This document shows positions 49,032-63,514 of a stretch of 64,000 bases of DNA, piece after piece. Made by a program: the position numbers and the translations under genes. Each line of letters begins with the position of its first letter. Position 1 is the first letter of the stretch. Under the pieces are notes generated by a model. That model ran no database searches. It saw nothing but the letters and a program-made list of their open reading frames with translations, and was not told where the DNA came from. Source of the DNA: Camarhynchus parvulus. Its lineage: Eukaryota; Chordata; Aves; Passeriformes; Thraupidae. Location: the NCBI RefSeq assembly GCF_901933205.1, contig NC_044571.1, positions 69,441,689 to 69,505,688 of the forward strand, in the 5' to 3' direction.

Positions 49032-52000
49032 CTGTAAAGACATGTAAAAGTCATCAAAAGAGAAGGTGAAAACATCCCAAAACAAGTCTGAGATTTTAAC
49101 TTCAATGATTTTAAGACAGGTTTGTGATTTTGGCTTTGCTTGCATGCCACCTAGTGTAAACTCTCAGTACAGAAAAATAAGTTCCAGATCATCACCATTC
49201 TTTTGTCTTACTCTTTATGGGAAGAAAATTACTTCAAAATCCACATGATTTTCTCAAGATAGTGTGTGTAGGGGGAAGCAAAGGATACCAATACATTTTT
49301 AGGTTGATGGTGCCTAACTTAGGTATTCAGAAATCAAACATTTAGTAACATACCCTAAGTCAAATCAGAATGGCTTACAGAGATTATGATCTTCTAAAGT
49401 CAGCATTATCTAATGAACTGCAATATTCAGAAAGTAAGATGCACATGCATGAAGAACCCAAATAGTTGTAGCATAAACATATACATGAGACATACCAATT
49501 TAAACTTATACTTAGCAACAACCAAAGTGTTGTATTTCTTTTTCTTAAACAGTAAAGATACTTATCCAACTATTTTCTGTTTTGTTTTTACTTTCTCCTC
49601 TCGCAGCTTAACACTTTTGCACATAATTTATCAGCTAGTTTTAGGAAACAAGTATTTTAAATTTCATTTATCTTGTTGGTATCAGCTGTATTCTACTTAT
49701 TCCCAATTTATCATCTCTTAAAGAATGGAATAAAAGCAAAAGTTTAAATACATTCCTACAGAAAGCAGAAATTACTCTGAAGACTTTGTTTATAGTTGGA
49801 CTCACTGTGGTGTTTGTCTTCACAGTTTTGAGACAAGTTACGGGATTCCTTTTAAAAAATCAGAGCTGTTAGAGATCACAGCAACTCACTGAATCAGCCA
49901 CAGAGTCATGGAATCCTAACACCACAATGTTAAGATCATCTATTCTACTTGACTATTCTGTGTAAGTGTAGAAATGATACCCTAACTGCTCAAAAACCTT
50001 TGACACCTCTAAACCATCAGAACTATCAGAACAACAAGCCAACTACAACAAAGACCACGTATGATTATTTAGCATACTTCATGACTTAACTGGACATGGA
50101 ATTTACCATGGTGTTTTGCTTCAGGTCTACCTACTAAGCATTCCTGATAATTGTTCTTGTGCTAAATTCTTCAAGAACTTAGGAGAGCAATTTTAGAAGT
50201 ATACAGCCACACTGTTTTATTTCCACTAGGTATTTTCCGATACACTTCTACTGCATAGGATTTTACAATTTTCTAAACTTTCTTCATATAAATCTATGCT
50301 ATTTTTCTCACATCCTGGTTTTAAATAAATAAGGTCTTTAATCTAGTATATCTCTTTTGTAAATTAGATAAATAAATGTCAGTAGAACAGAGTTTCTATT
50401 TGAAGCTATATCAATGATGAACATGGTGCTGAACAAGTCATGGCACAGGTTACACTCAAGACATAACAGAAACCAGCCAATATTCAAGTCCTTTGTATGT
50501 CTTATGAGGGCATTAAACTATTGTACCTCAGCATTTCCAAGGAGGGTAGCCTTCTCTAGGCTGCATCCAGGCAAAATCTATTTCACATTTTTCTTCCTCT
50601 AGCTTTTTCTTAAGAGCTAATGCACTGATTTAAGCACTAATATATAGTGCTAGAACGAGACAGTCAATTTGTCCTAAATAAATCCATCTGGCTGAAGCAT
50701 TTATTTCTTTTTGACACTATGAGTGCTGCCTGAGCTATACTAAGAATGAAAATTGATGAGAAAAGCTGGGCTTGAGAGTCAGCTAAGAGATGCCATTAGT
50801 TTACCATCATACTGTGATTAAAGTGAGCCACGAGGCTTTCATGGAGCAGCAGTAAGTCACGGCACTGAAGAAAAGCATTAGTTCTTAGTTTTATTGACTT
50901 CAGACTTCAACAAAGCAAATGCTGCCTTTAAATCTTAAAGCAAGCAAGATGTACGGTGTGTGCTGTGTTACAGGCACACAGAGAACATGTTTACATACAG
51001 CCATGGTATACATGGAACTGTGAAGATTAAAAGTGAACTGTATGAATCCACTAATATCTTTGAGAGCATATCTAATGGTGAGGAAATTGCCATCTCGTAG
51101 GGTCTGATCCTGCAGTGTTCAATTCACAAACAAGTTTGCCCTCAGGTGAGTTCTGAAGGGCTGGGAGGCAATCTCAGCCTGGGCATGGTGGAACACAATA
51201 CTGCTGTGACCAGCAGACAGTGCCACAGAACTGATTTGAGAAGCTTTGCTTTAAAACAAACAATCCAACCAACCAGCAAAAACCAAACAAGTTAAAAGAA
51301 CATTAAAGTTATGAATTGAAATGTGCTCCACGCAGGGCTGCAGGCATGTGTGAGGCAAGGATACAAACTGCAATGCTAGAGCCTTCCTGTCTACCAGACT
51401 CCAGTTCTGTAGCAGAGTCTTCTCCCATTGTAAGGTTCACTTTTCGCTCCACATGCTCCAAAAGCTAGACCAAGCTATTCTCACTGACAGAATCTTGCCT
51501 CCCTCCACAAATAAATCTCACACCCCTCAAAATCTCTCTACTATGCAATAACGAAGACAATACAACACACTGCATTTTGACAATGATATTACCTTTTGAG
51601 AAAAAAAAATCCATCACTGTGAACATAGGTCAAATTTAACCCTATTTTTGACCCTTTAAGTCAACTTCTGTGCAGTAACACAGAATTTCCAACCAGTGCC
51701 TGTCATCCAGTGCAGCAGTGCAATTCAGCACAGAAATGCACAACACAAGTTCTTAACAGTAAAAACATGCTGACACCATTTAAGACACAAGAGCACAATG
51801 CCACGTGCCAGTCTTGTCTCTGCTGAGTAACTGGACACACCAAACAGGACTGGCACAGTCAGCCTTATCATACAGAGTAAAGCCCATCTTTCCAAGGAAA
51901 AGAGTTCACTATGGATGAACAGACAAGTACATTTCTACCATTTCCAAACTGCCATAGAAAATATAATATTTCAATAGAAGAGTGACTGAAGGGGGACGGG

Positions 52001-52142
52001 AAACAGCTGGAGGTTGTTTTGCCAAACCAAGTAATCTAGGTTGTTACCCTGTTATGGGGGACCTTACAAAAGAAGATGCCTCAGAGGATACTGAAAGCTT
52101 TGAAATATGGTCTTGGCAGCCAGGTACAGCTGGCAGGACTTC

Positions 52143-52325
52143 GTAGAATCATAGAATCATCTGGTTTGGAAGGGACCTTAAAGATTATCACGTTCCAACC
52201 CCACAGACAGCGACACCTTTCACTAGACCAGGTTGCTCAGAGCTCTACCCAACCAGGTCTTAAACACTTACAGAGATGAAGCATCCAGAGCTTCTCTGGG
52301 CAATCCATTCCAGTGACAGCTTGAC
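52143..52325 (-). mobile_element. CR1 LINE 3' fragment, antisense orientation
   Basis: On the plus strand this begins 'gtagaatcatagaatcat' and continues 'tttggaagggaccttaaagatta' and 'gttccaaccccac', through to 'gggcaatccattccagtg'. That is the reverse complement of the canonical CR1 3' end with its terminal ATTCTATGAT-type repeat. It is about 180 bases, better preserved than the other copies here, and sits inside POLR1D intron 2. Confidence 0.92.
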
Positions 52326-52505
52326 TTAGGATGTGCCTTGATTACAAGATTTTAACATATTTACTTTTCAATCTCTATCTGTACCCTGTTTCTCCTCTTC
52401 CTCCTCATATTCAAATGAAAGCTGAGGGGAATCTATTGCAGTGTTCCTGCACACAACAGCCATTCAAAGCCAAGATGCAACACAGCACTTCACAGTTTCA
52501 GTATC

Positions 52506-52535
52506 CTCATCATCATCATCATCACCATCATCATT
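52506..52535 (+). repeat. CAT trinucleotide microsatellite
   Basis: About nine tandem CAT/CAC triplets lie in POLR1D intron 2. They give an artefactual histidine run in one plus-strand frame. Confidence 0.9.
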
Positions 52536-55500
52536 TTGTATTCTGTACTTCTAACAGATTTGGTACTGAACAGAAAGCTATCTACAGGAATGAAAGCAAT
52601 TTTAGGATTGCTTTACAAAAAATAGAGTTTGAAATAATGTAATGCTTCCAAAATTTTAAATTGTAATTTCATCTGCTTTACAATGCAGAGCTGAACAAAC
52701 CATCCAAAACCAAAAAGTTTTCCAGTTCTTACTTTACATAAGCTTTTCAAATAAGATGAGAAGCTACATTTGATTTAGCTTTGGCTCATGTTATCAGCAT
52801 CTTTGAAGATCAGACCTATACATTGGGAAAAAAGGCATCTAGAACATTTTTCACACAGTAACTTTTGTGGCATTTTAACTGCCTTTCTTAGTTAAAGCAG
52901 AACAACTGCTTAAAATGGGACCTAACTTCACTGCTATAAAGAAGCTCATGAATTATGTACATAGAATCAAGAGAAACACTTCAAAGAAGCTGAATGTTTG
53001 GCTTTATTTTAACTAAAAGCAATGGAAACCCCCAAATACCCTATTTCATCTATGTCCAATAGCCTCCAATGAAACAAATTTATCTAACCATTTCAAATGT
53101 TCTTAGACTATTTGTCCAAAACTTCTCACCCTGGATCCAACTGATCCTTCAAATGTTAGCTTCCAGACAACTGCTCTGCTGTCTTTTCTCACCTCCGAAG
53201 TTCCAGCATCACAGCATCATCACTAGGATTCAGACACAGATTCTGCTCTGTTCTGATTAACATTTCTAGGATTAAGACACCTTCAGAAGAGGGCCCTTCT
53301 CTCACACATTTCTTTATTTGTGATTAGCTGTACTAATGCTTGAGCCAGATACATTAGCAGTAGGATCTACATCATGTGTTATCATAAGGATTCAGGAGAC
53401 CCCTCCCACAAGAATCACCACAGCCACAGAGTACATACAAAAGGAACACTGCAGGAACTAGAAATACTGCATTGCTGAATGAAATCTACAAATAAGAATA
53501 TCCACCATTTCTTGGATTCATTTACCATGGACCTACATACTGTCTATCTGAGCAGTCCTGAGAGTATGGAGGCCAGTGAGCTGAGATTCTTAACCAACTA
53601 AGAGATCATGCAGCCCTCTGGCAATATTGACAGTTGTTCCATGTCCAGAGAGTCTCAAATAATTTCCCTTCCCAAACAAACTCTTGGCCAATATCACTGC
53701 CAACCTCCCCGCTGGTTACTTGCTCCAAACAGGGACAAGCCTTTCTTCCACTAGCCTCTAAGGTTGCAGCACCTGCCCATGCCACCCACATTAAACTTGT
53801 AAGACAATGTAAAACCAGCAACACATTCCCAAACTAGAAGAAATACTAACGATACTGCCCTGTATTTCAAGGCTCAGTGTTTGTATGAGAGACTGGGCAG
53901 CAGGTTGATTGCTTTGTACATTTTTTTTCCTACCTGTCAGCTAAGCTGGTTTGGATATTTGTATTTTAGGCTCCAGCAACCATCATCTACCTCGAATTAT
54001 GAGACAGAAAAAGGTTAGAGGTGCTTGGGGAACTTTTTCAAACAGTGTACCTGAGCTATGGAGAACCAATCACTCTGGACAGTAACAGAGCAATGGCTTG
54101 AACCTGAGAGCAGTCCCAAAACAGTGCTGAGAGGCTTGCTGGCTTGCTGAAGGTTTTGCTGCCATCAATATTCACCAATAGACACTACTCCTTTGTAATG
54201 CTGTGCACAATATAGTCACCCCACCCAGGAATGCCACTTCTCCACATACCTCCCTTTGACCAACTTCTGTCAAATGCCACTGACTCCAGAAATGTATTTC
54301 CCAGAATTAAACAGCTGCTGGAGAGCAACATAAACTGGAATCAGTGAAGTATGAGCAGTAGTAGCCTCTGCTGCTCCTTACCCAAAGACAGATGGCAGAA
54401 CAAATCTTTTCTTCATAGGCTGAGCTGCTTCAACTTTCCAGTGCCAATGCAGGACTGATGGCCTTACACTAGATGTCTCCATGGTGTGTGCATCTCTTCT
54501 CCAGGACTCCTCTGAAAAAGGGCTGAGGAATCCCAGAAGTCCTCATGAAACACACCTGTAAGCATTTTGAGTTTGGCAAGGAAGGAAGATTTTGTGTTTC
54601 ACCTCTTAGCACTGTGCTTTTAGACAAGTTGGTGATGACCTTGTCTTTGCTTCCATCAGTTATGATTTCCTTGATCTGGTCTACTAGTAACACATTTTCA
54701 TGAACTAACTTTTCTGCTCATTTCATTTGCTCATTTCATTCACAGAGCTCTGAGCAGAAGTTACTTTCTTCTCAGTAGTTTACACCTTGCAAGGTTACAT
54801 GTCAGTCCTGGGTGTAATCTCTGAAGCCCTTCAGGATCAGTAGCACTTGACAGCATTTTGCTGGAGTCTGATACTCAGCTGCGAGTAGTTAAGTTTTCTT
54901 CCAAATATCTTACCCATAATATCTCCCATGTGTTTATGCAATACCTAGCTCTTGGGCCAGTTCAGAAGCACCAGAACAGCATAACAGGGCATAAAAAATA
55001 TTGACGAGGTGACAGCAGTGGTAACTTCTGCTCTGTCTGTTGTGCCTGCAGAACTGGACAGCAAAGACTTATTAAGAGTTTGCCTTTGGAGGGCTTTATA
55101 CTTTCCTTACAGCCACACATGCCAGCCATACACTAGCTTATGCCAAACCCTACAGCAGTAGAATTGTCACAAAAGGGATTACTACCCGTCTCTCTAAGGA
55201 TAAATTCAGTGAGGTAAAAATCCCTGGAGATGCATTACATACAAAGAAATCATCTCTAAGAATATGATATCCTGAGCTGCAGAAGAAGTACCTTGAAGAA
55301 GGTACTACTGAGCATATTCAGAAACAAAGATATTCAGCAAATCACTTCCTAGGCACTGGGTATGGGCCACTGATGGACACAGGGCACTGCAGGGATGGAT
55401 CCTTGTTTGACCCAGTACAGCTGCTCACCTCTGCAGTGGAAATGGAAAGGACTTTAACAGCCTCAGCTCAGGATATCACCATGCCAATCCCTGTGTCAAC

Positions 55501-57016
55501 AGTGTTTTTCTGCCTGAAGCTGTCTTGACAGTCCTTTCCTCCTACAACTTCAACCTAGCCAGACACCATTAATCTGCAACTGCTCTGAGCCACAGGGGAC
55601 CCTTGCCTATCCCATTCCCTGGCAGGCCTTGGGCATCAGGTTTTAGCAAACTGCATTCTGAGCTGATCATCACAGCCAGCTGAACAGGACCACTATCCTC
55701 TTACAAACAAGGAATAAGAAGGAGCCACATTCAGGAGCAGATGCCCATACACTCTCCTGGCAGGTATTTCAGACTGCACAAGTGGCAGCAAAATTGTACA
55801 GGGGCATCTGATTATCTCCCTGCAGAAATCTTTAGTTTCCATATCTGGAATCAACTTGCAAATTCAGAGTAACTGGATGCATGCATCACTTCATGATGCT
55901 AATTATGTGCACTGGTTACCTGGCCACATGGCTAGGCTGACAGGGTCAAAGCACAGTGGATCAGTACAGCTACAGCCACTCTGGGGGATTACACCAATTA
56001 AGCGATTTTAACAGAAAGGGTATGAACTGCATCTCTAGAAGAAATACTGGGTAAAACATACAGAAAATCCCAAACCTGTTCAAAAACATAAAGGAGTAAC
56101 TTTTTTTTTTTCCAGCAAAACACTATTTTAATATCTTCAGAGCTATTAAACAAACAGACAACTGAGCTGAGACCTTAATGAACAGTGCAGGCTTATCTCT
56201 TACTACTATTGATGGAGGAACACAAACCTTATCTACAAGTACATTTAGTGCACTCAACCAGCGCTCTACTTGTGTGAACGTCCCTAGATCTAATGGCTTC
56301 TTACTAAAGTCATATACATTATTTTATGATGAATAACCCTCCTCAGCATGTTATTACTTCTCTAATTACAATTACATGCATTACATTCCATGTCAATCTA
56401 GCTGTAAAATCCGGAATACTGCATTGAAGAATTAATGCTGTATTTCATTTAAGATTTAAATACTGTGGGTTTTTTTCCCAGTTACTATACAAATTAGCCC
56501 TGGGTTTTAGGTTTTTTTAGTATTAAAAAGTAACCCTCTTCCAAAACTGGATTATACTTTTGAGTTCATTGAGTTCATTTTTGGCTACAATTTACATATT
56601 AATTGTCTAGTAAAGGATAGTTTGCTGGTTTATTAATATAAGGCTTTAGCTTTCTTTGTCAAGTTATGAATTCTTTTCACTTAAAACAGAGTCTAACACA
56701 GTAACATGTAGCCAGTATGTAAGTACATGCACAAAGACTCATGAGATTCCAATCCAAACTTTGCAATTCCATCTATTATAAGAACATATTCCCAATTCTC
56801 CAATTGCTTTGTCTTCAACACATTCAGACAAGCAATTTCACGCAGACAGAATTTACCTGAACTTCTTTCTTATTTAGACTGGAATTTTTGCCCAAATATG
56901 TGGATGAAGACAAATTATTTAACCATGAAACACATAAAAAAGTAGAGACTTCTGTCACACATTAAAGACAAGATTTATTTTGGCATGAGAATTCATTTCC
57001 TCCTGGCACAACTTAC

Positions 57017-57091
57017 CAACCCATAGCTCCCATTGTTTCAGCTCTGGTCCTCCCACGTTTTGCCTCTTTAAGTAACTCTTCCACAGCCTTC
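57017..57091 (-). CDS. POLR1D: POLR1D (isoform 2 type) coding exon 2
   Basis: A 75-base internal exon with acceptor TTACTTAG ending at 57092 and donor GTAAGT at 57016. It completes the Arg9 codon split across exon 1 and encodes KAVEELLKEAKRGRTRAETM and the following GAMG, leaving two bases of a Trp codon. Human POLR1D isoform 2 has the same segment with only conservative differences, which fixes the identity and both splice sites. It is a basic, helix-forming segment with no catalytic motif. The exon is too short to be found by open-frame length and was recognised from the splice-phase match. Confidence 0.92.
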
Positions 57092-60000
57092 CTAAGTAAG
57101 AGAAAAAGGAAAAGGTCACCACTTGTGGAACACAAGAACTTGCCACTTTATGCATTTAAGCAAATAAAACAGATAGCTTTATTCACTGTAGTGAATTAAG
57201 CAATAAAGAAGCTACCAAAATCACCTTGACTTTTAAGATAATTCAAATTCCTATGCACCAAGATTAAAAGAAACATTCAGAAATATTAAAACCAACTAAA
57301 GGTGTTGCAAATACAAAAACCGTAACACTGGATGAAGAACAGGGCTTGGGGCACTTTAAATTCTTTTAAAGCATACTTCTGCCTGAGAAGACAAGTTGGG
57401 TATCCTGTCATACCACACACACTCATGGAAAAGGAGTATATCCCAGATAAGCCATCATCTGTTGGAGATACCTTCTCCAAGATGCCAAGTTCAGTTCCAG
57501 CAACCTCACCAGCTACTGGTGCCTTCCCAGGTAAGAGAAGTGACTGGTGCGGGATGGCTGCTTGCAAGAACACCAAAAAAAGGGTGCAAAATATAGGCTG
57601 CACACTGGAACATGAGAGATGTTGCATACACAGGTCTTCATGAAATTACAGCAAAATTTGTTTTTTCTCCAGACCCAGAATTTGCTATCTGAGCATCCTG
57701 AGCTAGGTTATAGTGATCTTTGTTGGCAACACAAGCTTTTATAGAAGCTTGCCCTGAGCCTTCAAACAGCAATGTCAGACAAAGGTGAGGAAAGAGGGGA
57801 AGAAAGTGTCTGACTTTTAATTACCAGTTACCAAACTTGGTGATTCTCTTTTTAAGAAACCTGACTGAAAGAATAAAAGCCTGAAAAGAATAAAAGCATT
57901 ATTACTGTACTATAAAAGCTGTAACAATTTATAATTGAAATAAGAAACAAAACAATCTGAGCTACAAAGCACTAATAAAGCACACACATAGGTATTTTAA
58001 ACAGCTATGATTCAGTTTTAGGGAAAACATCATAGTAAATTATTACGGTGAGACCAATTCTATTAACTTAGGCAGGAATTACATGCCTTTAAGTATTTGA
58101 GACTTTTTTTTTGTTACATCAAAGCTCAGACTGACTTGGCATCCACCTTAGCAGCCTTCTAGTTCCACACCTTCATTATCAACCATTGTTTCCTAATACT
58201 GTTCTTTCAACATCGCCCTTATTCACAGCAGCTTTACAAAGCCTTTTCAGCTTGCACAGACAAATGAAACACAATGCCCATGTCCTCTCTGAAATAATGT
58301 TTCCACTCACTGAACTTATATCCTCTACATAAGTAAGCCAAAAGCTACGCAAACAAGTTTTTAAAATTTGCTTTTAGAGGCCTCGTGGGACTCCACATTC
58401 CTCACTCTCTTCATTTTTACAGCTTGGTTACAATACAAACAGTTCCATGGCTGCCAGCTTCAATTCTAAAGGCAGCACCATGAGCAAAGGGAATGCAGCA
58501 TGTAACTTTCACATGAGAACCATCCAAACACTGGGGGACTGATAGGAGGGAATATTAGGGACAGAGGCACATTTAAGAACTCTGTCATCATTCTGACATG
58601 TTTTATAGCAAGCACCACTTAAAACTTGCTGTGGTAATTATTTTTGGGCAATCAAGTTGCAGAATTGCGGTAACATGAAGGTACAAGCAGTGATATTTTT
58701 ATCTTCAAGAGTATGGTACAAGACCTATTTACATTTCTGAGGGATTAGAGTTTTTCCTCTCTCTGTATTCCAAGGTTACAGGCAAAGCTCCCATTGCATA
58801 TATCTTAAAAACCAGTATCATAAATGCATGTGTCAAAATAATAGAATAATTCCTAGTCAGGCAAAATGAGAAGTATTTTCTATTCCTCACTCAGGGGAAG
58901 AGCTTCATAATTTTTTTCCAAAAGGTCAAATGGATAGACTGAAAAAAATAATATTTGGGAATAAAGAGGTATGTCTGATAGTTACAGGCAATGAAAACAC
59001 CATGTTATTACAGAGACCACACTTCGGGCCACATCCATCATACAGTTTGCTCAGACCTACAGCGTCATCCTGCTCTTCTCTCCAGCCAGATGTGGGAAGC
59101 CCTCAAATCTTCAGGCCAACTGCACTGCCAGTACAGACCATCACACAAGGCTGACTGGGACACCCTGGTCCCCAGTATCCAACTCCACTTCAGTCTTGCC
59201 TGTAGAGACACACCAGCACACATACACACCTCACCCCTAGCCCTACAGTCTCTTCAGCAGCTGGCCAGGACTCCTTGGTGGCCCCAACAGCTAGCTCCTC
59301 CTGCCTCTTGGAGACACAAGCTGATGCTCCAGCTCTCTCCTTACTCGCCCACTTACCAGCTATTCCAGCTTGATCTCTGCCAACAGCCACTAGGTCCCTC
59401 ACACACCCTTACTTGCTCCAGTACTACAGCACACATAAACATATGGTCCCCAATCCCATTTCAGGGGCTAACATTTGGTTTTACTCACTCCATGAAATGT
59501 CCCCAGCTGCCAGCACCCAGGCCTCCAGCCCAGGGCCAAGCCCAGCCTGTGGCATCCAAACCTTCACATGTTCCAGTAGCCGGCAGCATGGACACATGGT
59601 CCCTCCAACTCACAGTCTGACTGCAGCTGCTAGCACTAGGATGCACATCCTCTCCCCTCAGAGTCCTTCACCCAAGACAGGTAGAAAGGAATTTAACAGG
59701 AAGACAGGACAGACTGTGATGATTAGATGCAGGGCACAGCCAGACAAGAGTACCAACCAGCAGCCTATACACACATGACCAGACCTTTTTATTCTCTTGT
59801 TCCTTTATTTTCCCACTCTCACTTCTCCCCACATCACTAGAACTTCCTGCTTTCCCTGTCTTTGGTTTCTCCCCTACACATCCCACATCACAAATAAGTG
59901 GCTGAAGATACCGACAGTATTATTTAAAATTAAATCTCATGAGCTGGTGCTATCTGCTCACCCTTACTAAGAAAACTGATCAAAATGAAAGTCAGGAATA

Positions 60001-63000
60001 AAACCCAGGGCACAACTACAAGAGGAAGAATGAAAAGAAGCACAATACGCCACAAGCTTCCTGACATTTGCTCAAAGTCAAAGACTTCCCACATTGGGGA
60101 TGTGAATGCTCTCATTCTTTGCTGATCAGGTTTTGTACCTATTTAAGTATTCAACTTGCCAAGTCTTGTGAGTGCTATTTGCAGCACATTTCTGTGCCGA
60201 TATTCTCACCAGGCTGAGTAGTGAACGTAGCACTCCATTTCAAACATCAATCTTACCTTGCAGATCACTTTTTTTTTTTCACACTTGACTTTAACTGTTA
60301 AAATCAATAGTAAGAACCATTAATTTTCTCCAAGGCACAAAGCTTGCTTATTAAAAAGTGTAGCTGGGCTGCCCTTGCAGCAAAAATACTAGATTATTGA
60401 TTCTCAACTCAACTACAGGCCTCTTGTTACAAAATTATATTCTTTGTGATTCAGAGCAGCATCTCCTTAGAAAACAATCCCAAGTAAATGATGCTCTAAA
60501 TAAGCTTGGCAGGTACTTCTAATAAAGTATGATATCCAAGGCTGTGAAATATTTGTAGCTATTGAAAGACAGAATGGATATGGAAAGATATGGACACACA
60601 GTATAACAAAGCCACTTCCTCTGTATTTGAAGAGAAATGATGCACCTTCTGCGCTTCAAACACACAGAACCACAATGATAGTACTTTAGGAAGCAGAGGG
60701 GGAAGAAAAATTTAATTTTTTAGATAGGAATGAAAATGGTGACCTCCATAATATCTCAGTGTATATTTAGTTGAAATACACTAGGAAAGTCACTTACAGG
60801 TGCTTGCAGAGGAAACAAACTGAACAGCTCCTACTAACTGATTCACAACTTTTTCCACCTCCTTCTTGGCTCATAACTTCAAATATCATTAATCATATGT
60901 TCACATAATTTAGAATTTTCGTAAGAATCACATGGAACCTTAAGGCTCAGGGTCTTCACTGATGTACGAGCAAATTCACAGGGGAAAATCTCAGTTCATA
61001 CTTCCATCAAAGGTTATTGGGTAAGATAGAGCAGAAGTTCAGCAGAATGTAGCAAATATTACTGTTTCCCACATCTGTAGTATTTACAGATTTTAGAGTT
61101 TTAAAATCCATAGAATGCAACACTCACATGGGAACGTAAAAGTTAGTACTCAGCTTCTAGGAAAACCTCACTTCATATTAAAGTCAGAAAAACATCAAAA
61201 GCAAGATCAAGTGAGAGTCAGACACAGTAAAATTGAAAAATAATATCAGGAAATGTGGCAGTAAGGATAAAATAACAGAAGCTAGATGAAGAGACTTCTC
61301 CCTAGATAGTAACAAAAATATAGGGCAACTGACTTAACAGATCACTTTTTGGAATACTGGGACACAAAATTCATTTCGGACCTGAAAAGTGCACAAAAAT
61401 ACTATACTTCTTTTTCCCTCATGGTAAATTAAATAAAAACATATGTATAAAAACCTTAAGTTTTTATTTAAGACCTGTGCATTGCAAGACAAGCCTGAAT
61501 TCAGAGACAGACTACTAAAAATATCCCACATAAACCCATTTTTAAATGCTAAAAGTCCACCTAATGTCGATAACACTGTGGCTACAGAACAGAAATGCTA
61601 TTATTTGTACGTTAAACCCATATTATAAAACCCTTAAAAATTATAACCTAAACTACCATTGCTACACTATTCACAGGAGAATATAATCAGTAAGTTATTG
61701 ACTATGAATCTAAGGCATAATGTCTGTAACCCAAAGGATAAAGAAAGGTCTGTGTTAGACTGGAAGGGCTCTGTACTGAAGACTGCACAGGGAAGCACAA
61801 TTTGGAGTGGGTAATGCCAAAGTACGCCCTGTAAATGCACAGAGCACAAGCTCAATTCAGGGTGCTACTACCACACTGAGCTGGTATGAAAATTTAAGGT
61901 ATGAAAAAGTAACTAACGATAGGTGGATCCAGGACAGGAAGAGCTCAGTTGTCAAGTGCACTACATTGTAGTTGTAATGTGTTTGGGGCCGACTAAACCC
62001 CATCTGAGGTGCATAGTGACACGGACTGGTGACACCAAACAGCTAAACCCTACTGTGTCACTTTGATGAGCTTCATCCTCATTATCTACCATGCTGCCAC
62101 AGAAGTAGCAAATCCCAACTTGGACTGAGCCTTTGAGGAAGGGTAAAACTTTGAATGTAGTTCCTGGGAAGAAGAGCATCAGTCAGGAGGCAACTGTGGA
62201 GGAGTCAGCTACAGCTGGTGAAGTCAGCTATGCCCTGAACTGCCCAGAGAACCCCAGGTCCCCAGAATGGCACCAGCAACCAGAAATCAGCATGGAAGAA
62301 CAGCGGCATAGTTTTAACTTGCCATGAATGAAAAAGGTTTAAGTTTGGAATGGCACCAGTACAAATAACATTCATGCATACACAGAAAGAAGCTTTAATT
62401 ATTAAACTGATGATCTAAGAGCAGAAGTAGCTCAGCAAGAATTAAAAGCCTCTTAGAAAGCATTAAGCTCTCTAGCCCTTCCACTGACTCAGTACTATTG
62501 CTTTTGGCACATTTCAAACACCTGCTAGATATAAACAGAAAAAAGTTATTTTCAATACGCATTCCCAGATACAGTTTCTTAAAAGTTAAAGGAGAGAACC
62601 ATGAGGACGACAGTTCAGTAAGCCTCTGGTCACCACTTCACTGTAGCAGTTGTTTTAAACAGCCATAAGGAAAGTGAACAACACAGAAATAAGCTTGCAA
62701 AAAAAAAAATTCCAATCACAAATAGGACTATTTTGCAAAACATTTGTGACATAAACATCAAATGTCTATTCCTAAAACAAAAGCATGAGAGGCCTACTTT
62801 GAGCATCCAAATATACAAATCAATGTTTTACTCCTCAGTGTTTGCTTGGGACCACGGCAACTCAAAACGGGAAGCAAGATGAATCCACTGGCCCCAACGA
62901 AATGCCAAGCAGAAAACAATGTTATTTTTTGACAAAATAACTGCCAAGCATTTTGTATTTTTTTCATACAAAAATACAATTCTAACAACTGGTCAATGGG

Positions 63001-63426
63001 CACATATCCAGCGCTGAAAAATGAAATTCCTAACAACATAAGATGTTCTGGAACTTTTAAAATTTATTTTACCAAGTACACAACTGATCAAATTGTAATG
63101 ACGAATGAACCACCCAAGACCTTCCAATCTTGCTTCTAAGCCACATCAGCACGCAGCCGAAGTTCAGTGCGGTAGACACGGCAGAAGCAGCTCCAGGCCG
63201 CGCACCGCGACCGCACACCCACAGCAGGGGCTGGCTGGGGACAGCGGGCAGAGCCCGGCGGAGCTCGGGGCCCGCTCTGCGGCGCGGTCGGGCCGGGACG
63301 AGCCCCAGTCCAGCGCCGCCCGGGCCTCGCGGCGCGGGAGGCGCTGCCGGGCCTGAGCGGCGGAGCAGCCCCGCAGAGGCCGCTCGCTCCCGGGACCGCT
63401 CCCCACGCTGTCGCTCGTGACTCACC
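57092..63426 (-). other. POLR1D: POLR1D intron 1 (about 6.3 kb)
   Basis: Bounded by GTGAGT at 63426 and TTAG at 57092, phase 2. No repeats or further exons were recognised. A short hydrophobic minus-strand frame at 59930-60115 follows from a pyrimidine-rich strand and lacks a good acceptor. Confidence 0.85.
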
Positions 63427-63452
63427 TCTCCAGCTCCGGGTCCTCCTCCATG
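63427..63452 (-). CDS. POLR1D: POLR1D coding exon 1
   Basis: First coding exon: ATG at 63450-63452 in a good Kozak context (GCAGCC before, G after), encoding MEEDPELE and two bases of Arg9, then the donor AG|GTGAGT at 63426. The human locus starts MEEDQELER and splices at the same codon, for both its isoform 2 and RPAC2. With exons 2 and 3 the coding length is 26+75+283 = 384 bases, an exact multiple of three with one stop. That strongly supports the model. Confidence 0.92.
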
Positions 63453-63514
63453 GCTGCCCCACCGTCCCCCGCCGCGGCTCCTCAGGAGCAGGCCGGCGCC
63501 ATCATCCGCTGTCG

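Larger units (their letters stand above)
49032..57016 (-). other. POLR1D: POLR1D intron 2 (about 8.0 kb)
   Basis: Bounded by GTAAGT at 57016 and TTTACAG at 49032, phase 2. It contains a CR1 copy, a CAT microsatellite and a possible degraded CR1-like stretch near 49895-49985. No other exon was recognised. Confidence 0.85.

Noticed and set aside
49895..49985. Possible degraded CR1 at 49.9 kb
   Set aside because: Phrases such as 'catggaatcctaacacc' and 'aagatcatctattctacttgac' vaguely recall an antisense CR1 3' end, but the similarity is too weak to call by eye.
59930..60115. Small hydrophobic minus-strand frame in POLR1D intron 1
   Set aside because: The hydrophobicity comes from a pyrimidine-rich strand. 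The upstream sequence lacks a polypyrimidine tract and a good acceptor, and I know no matching small membrane protein.
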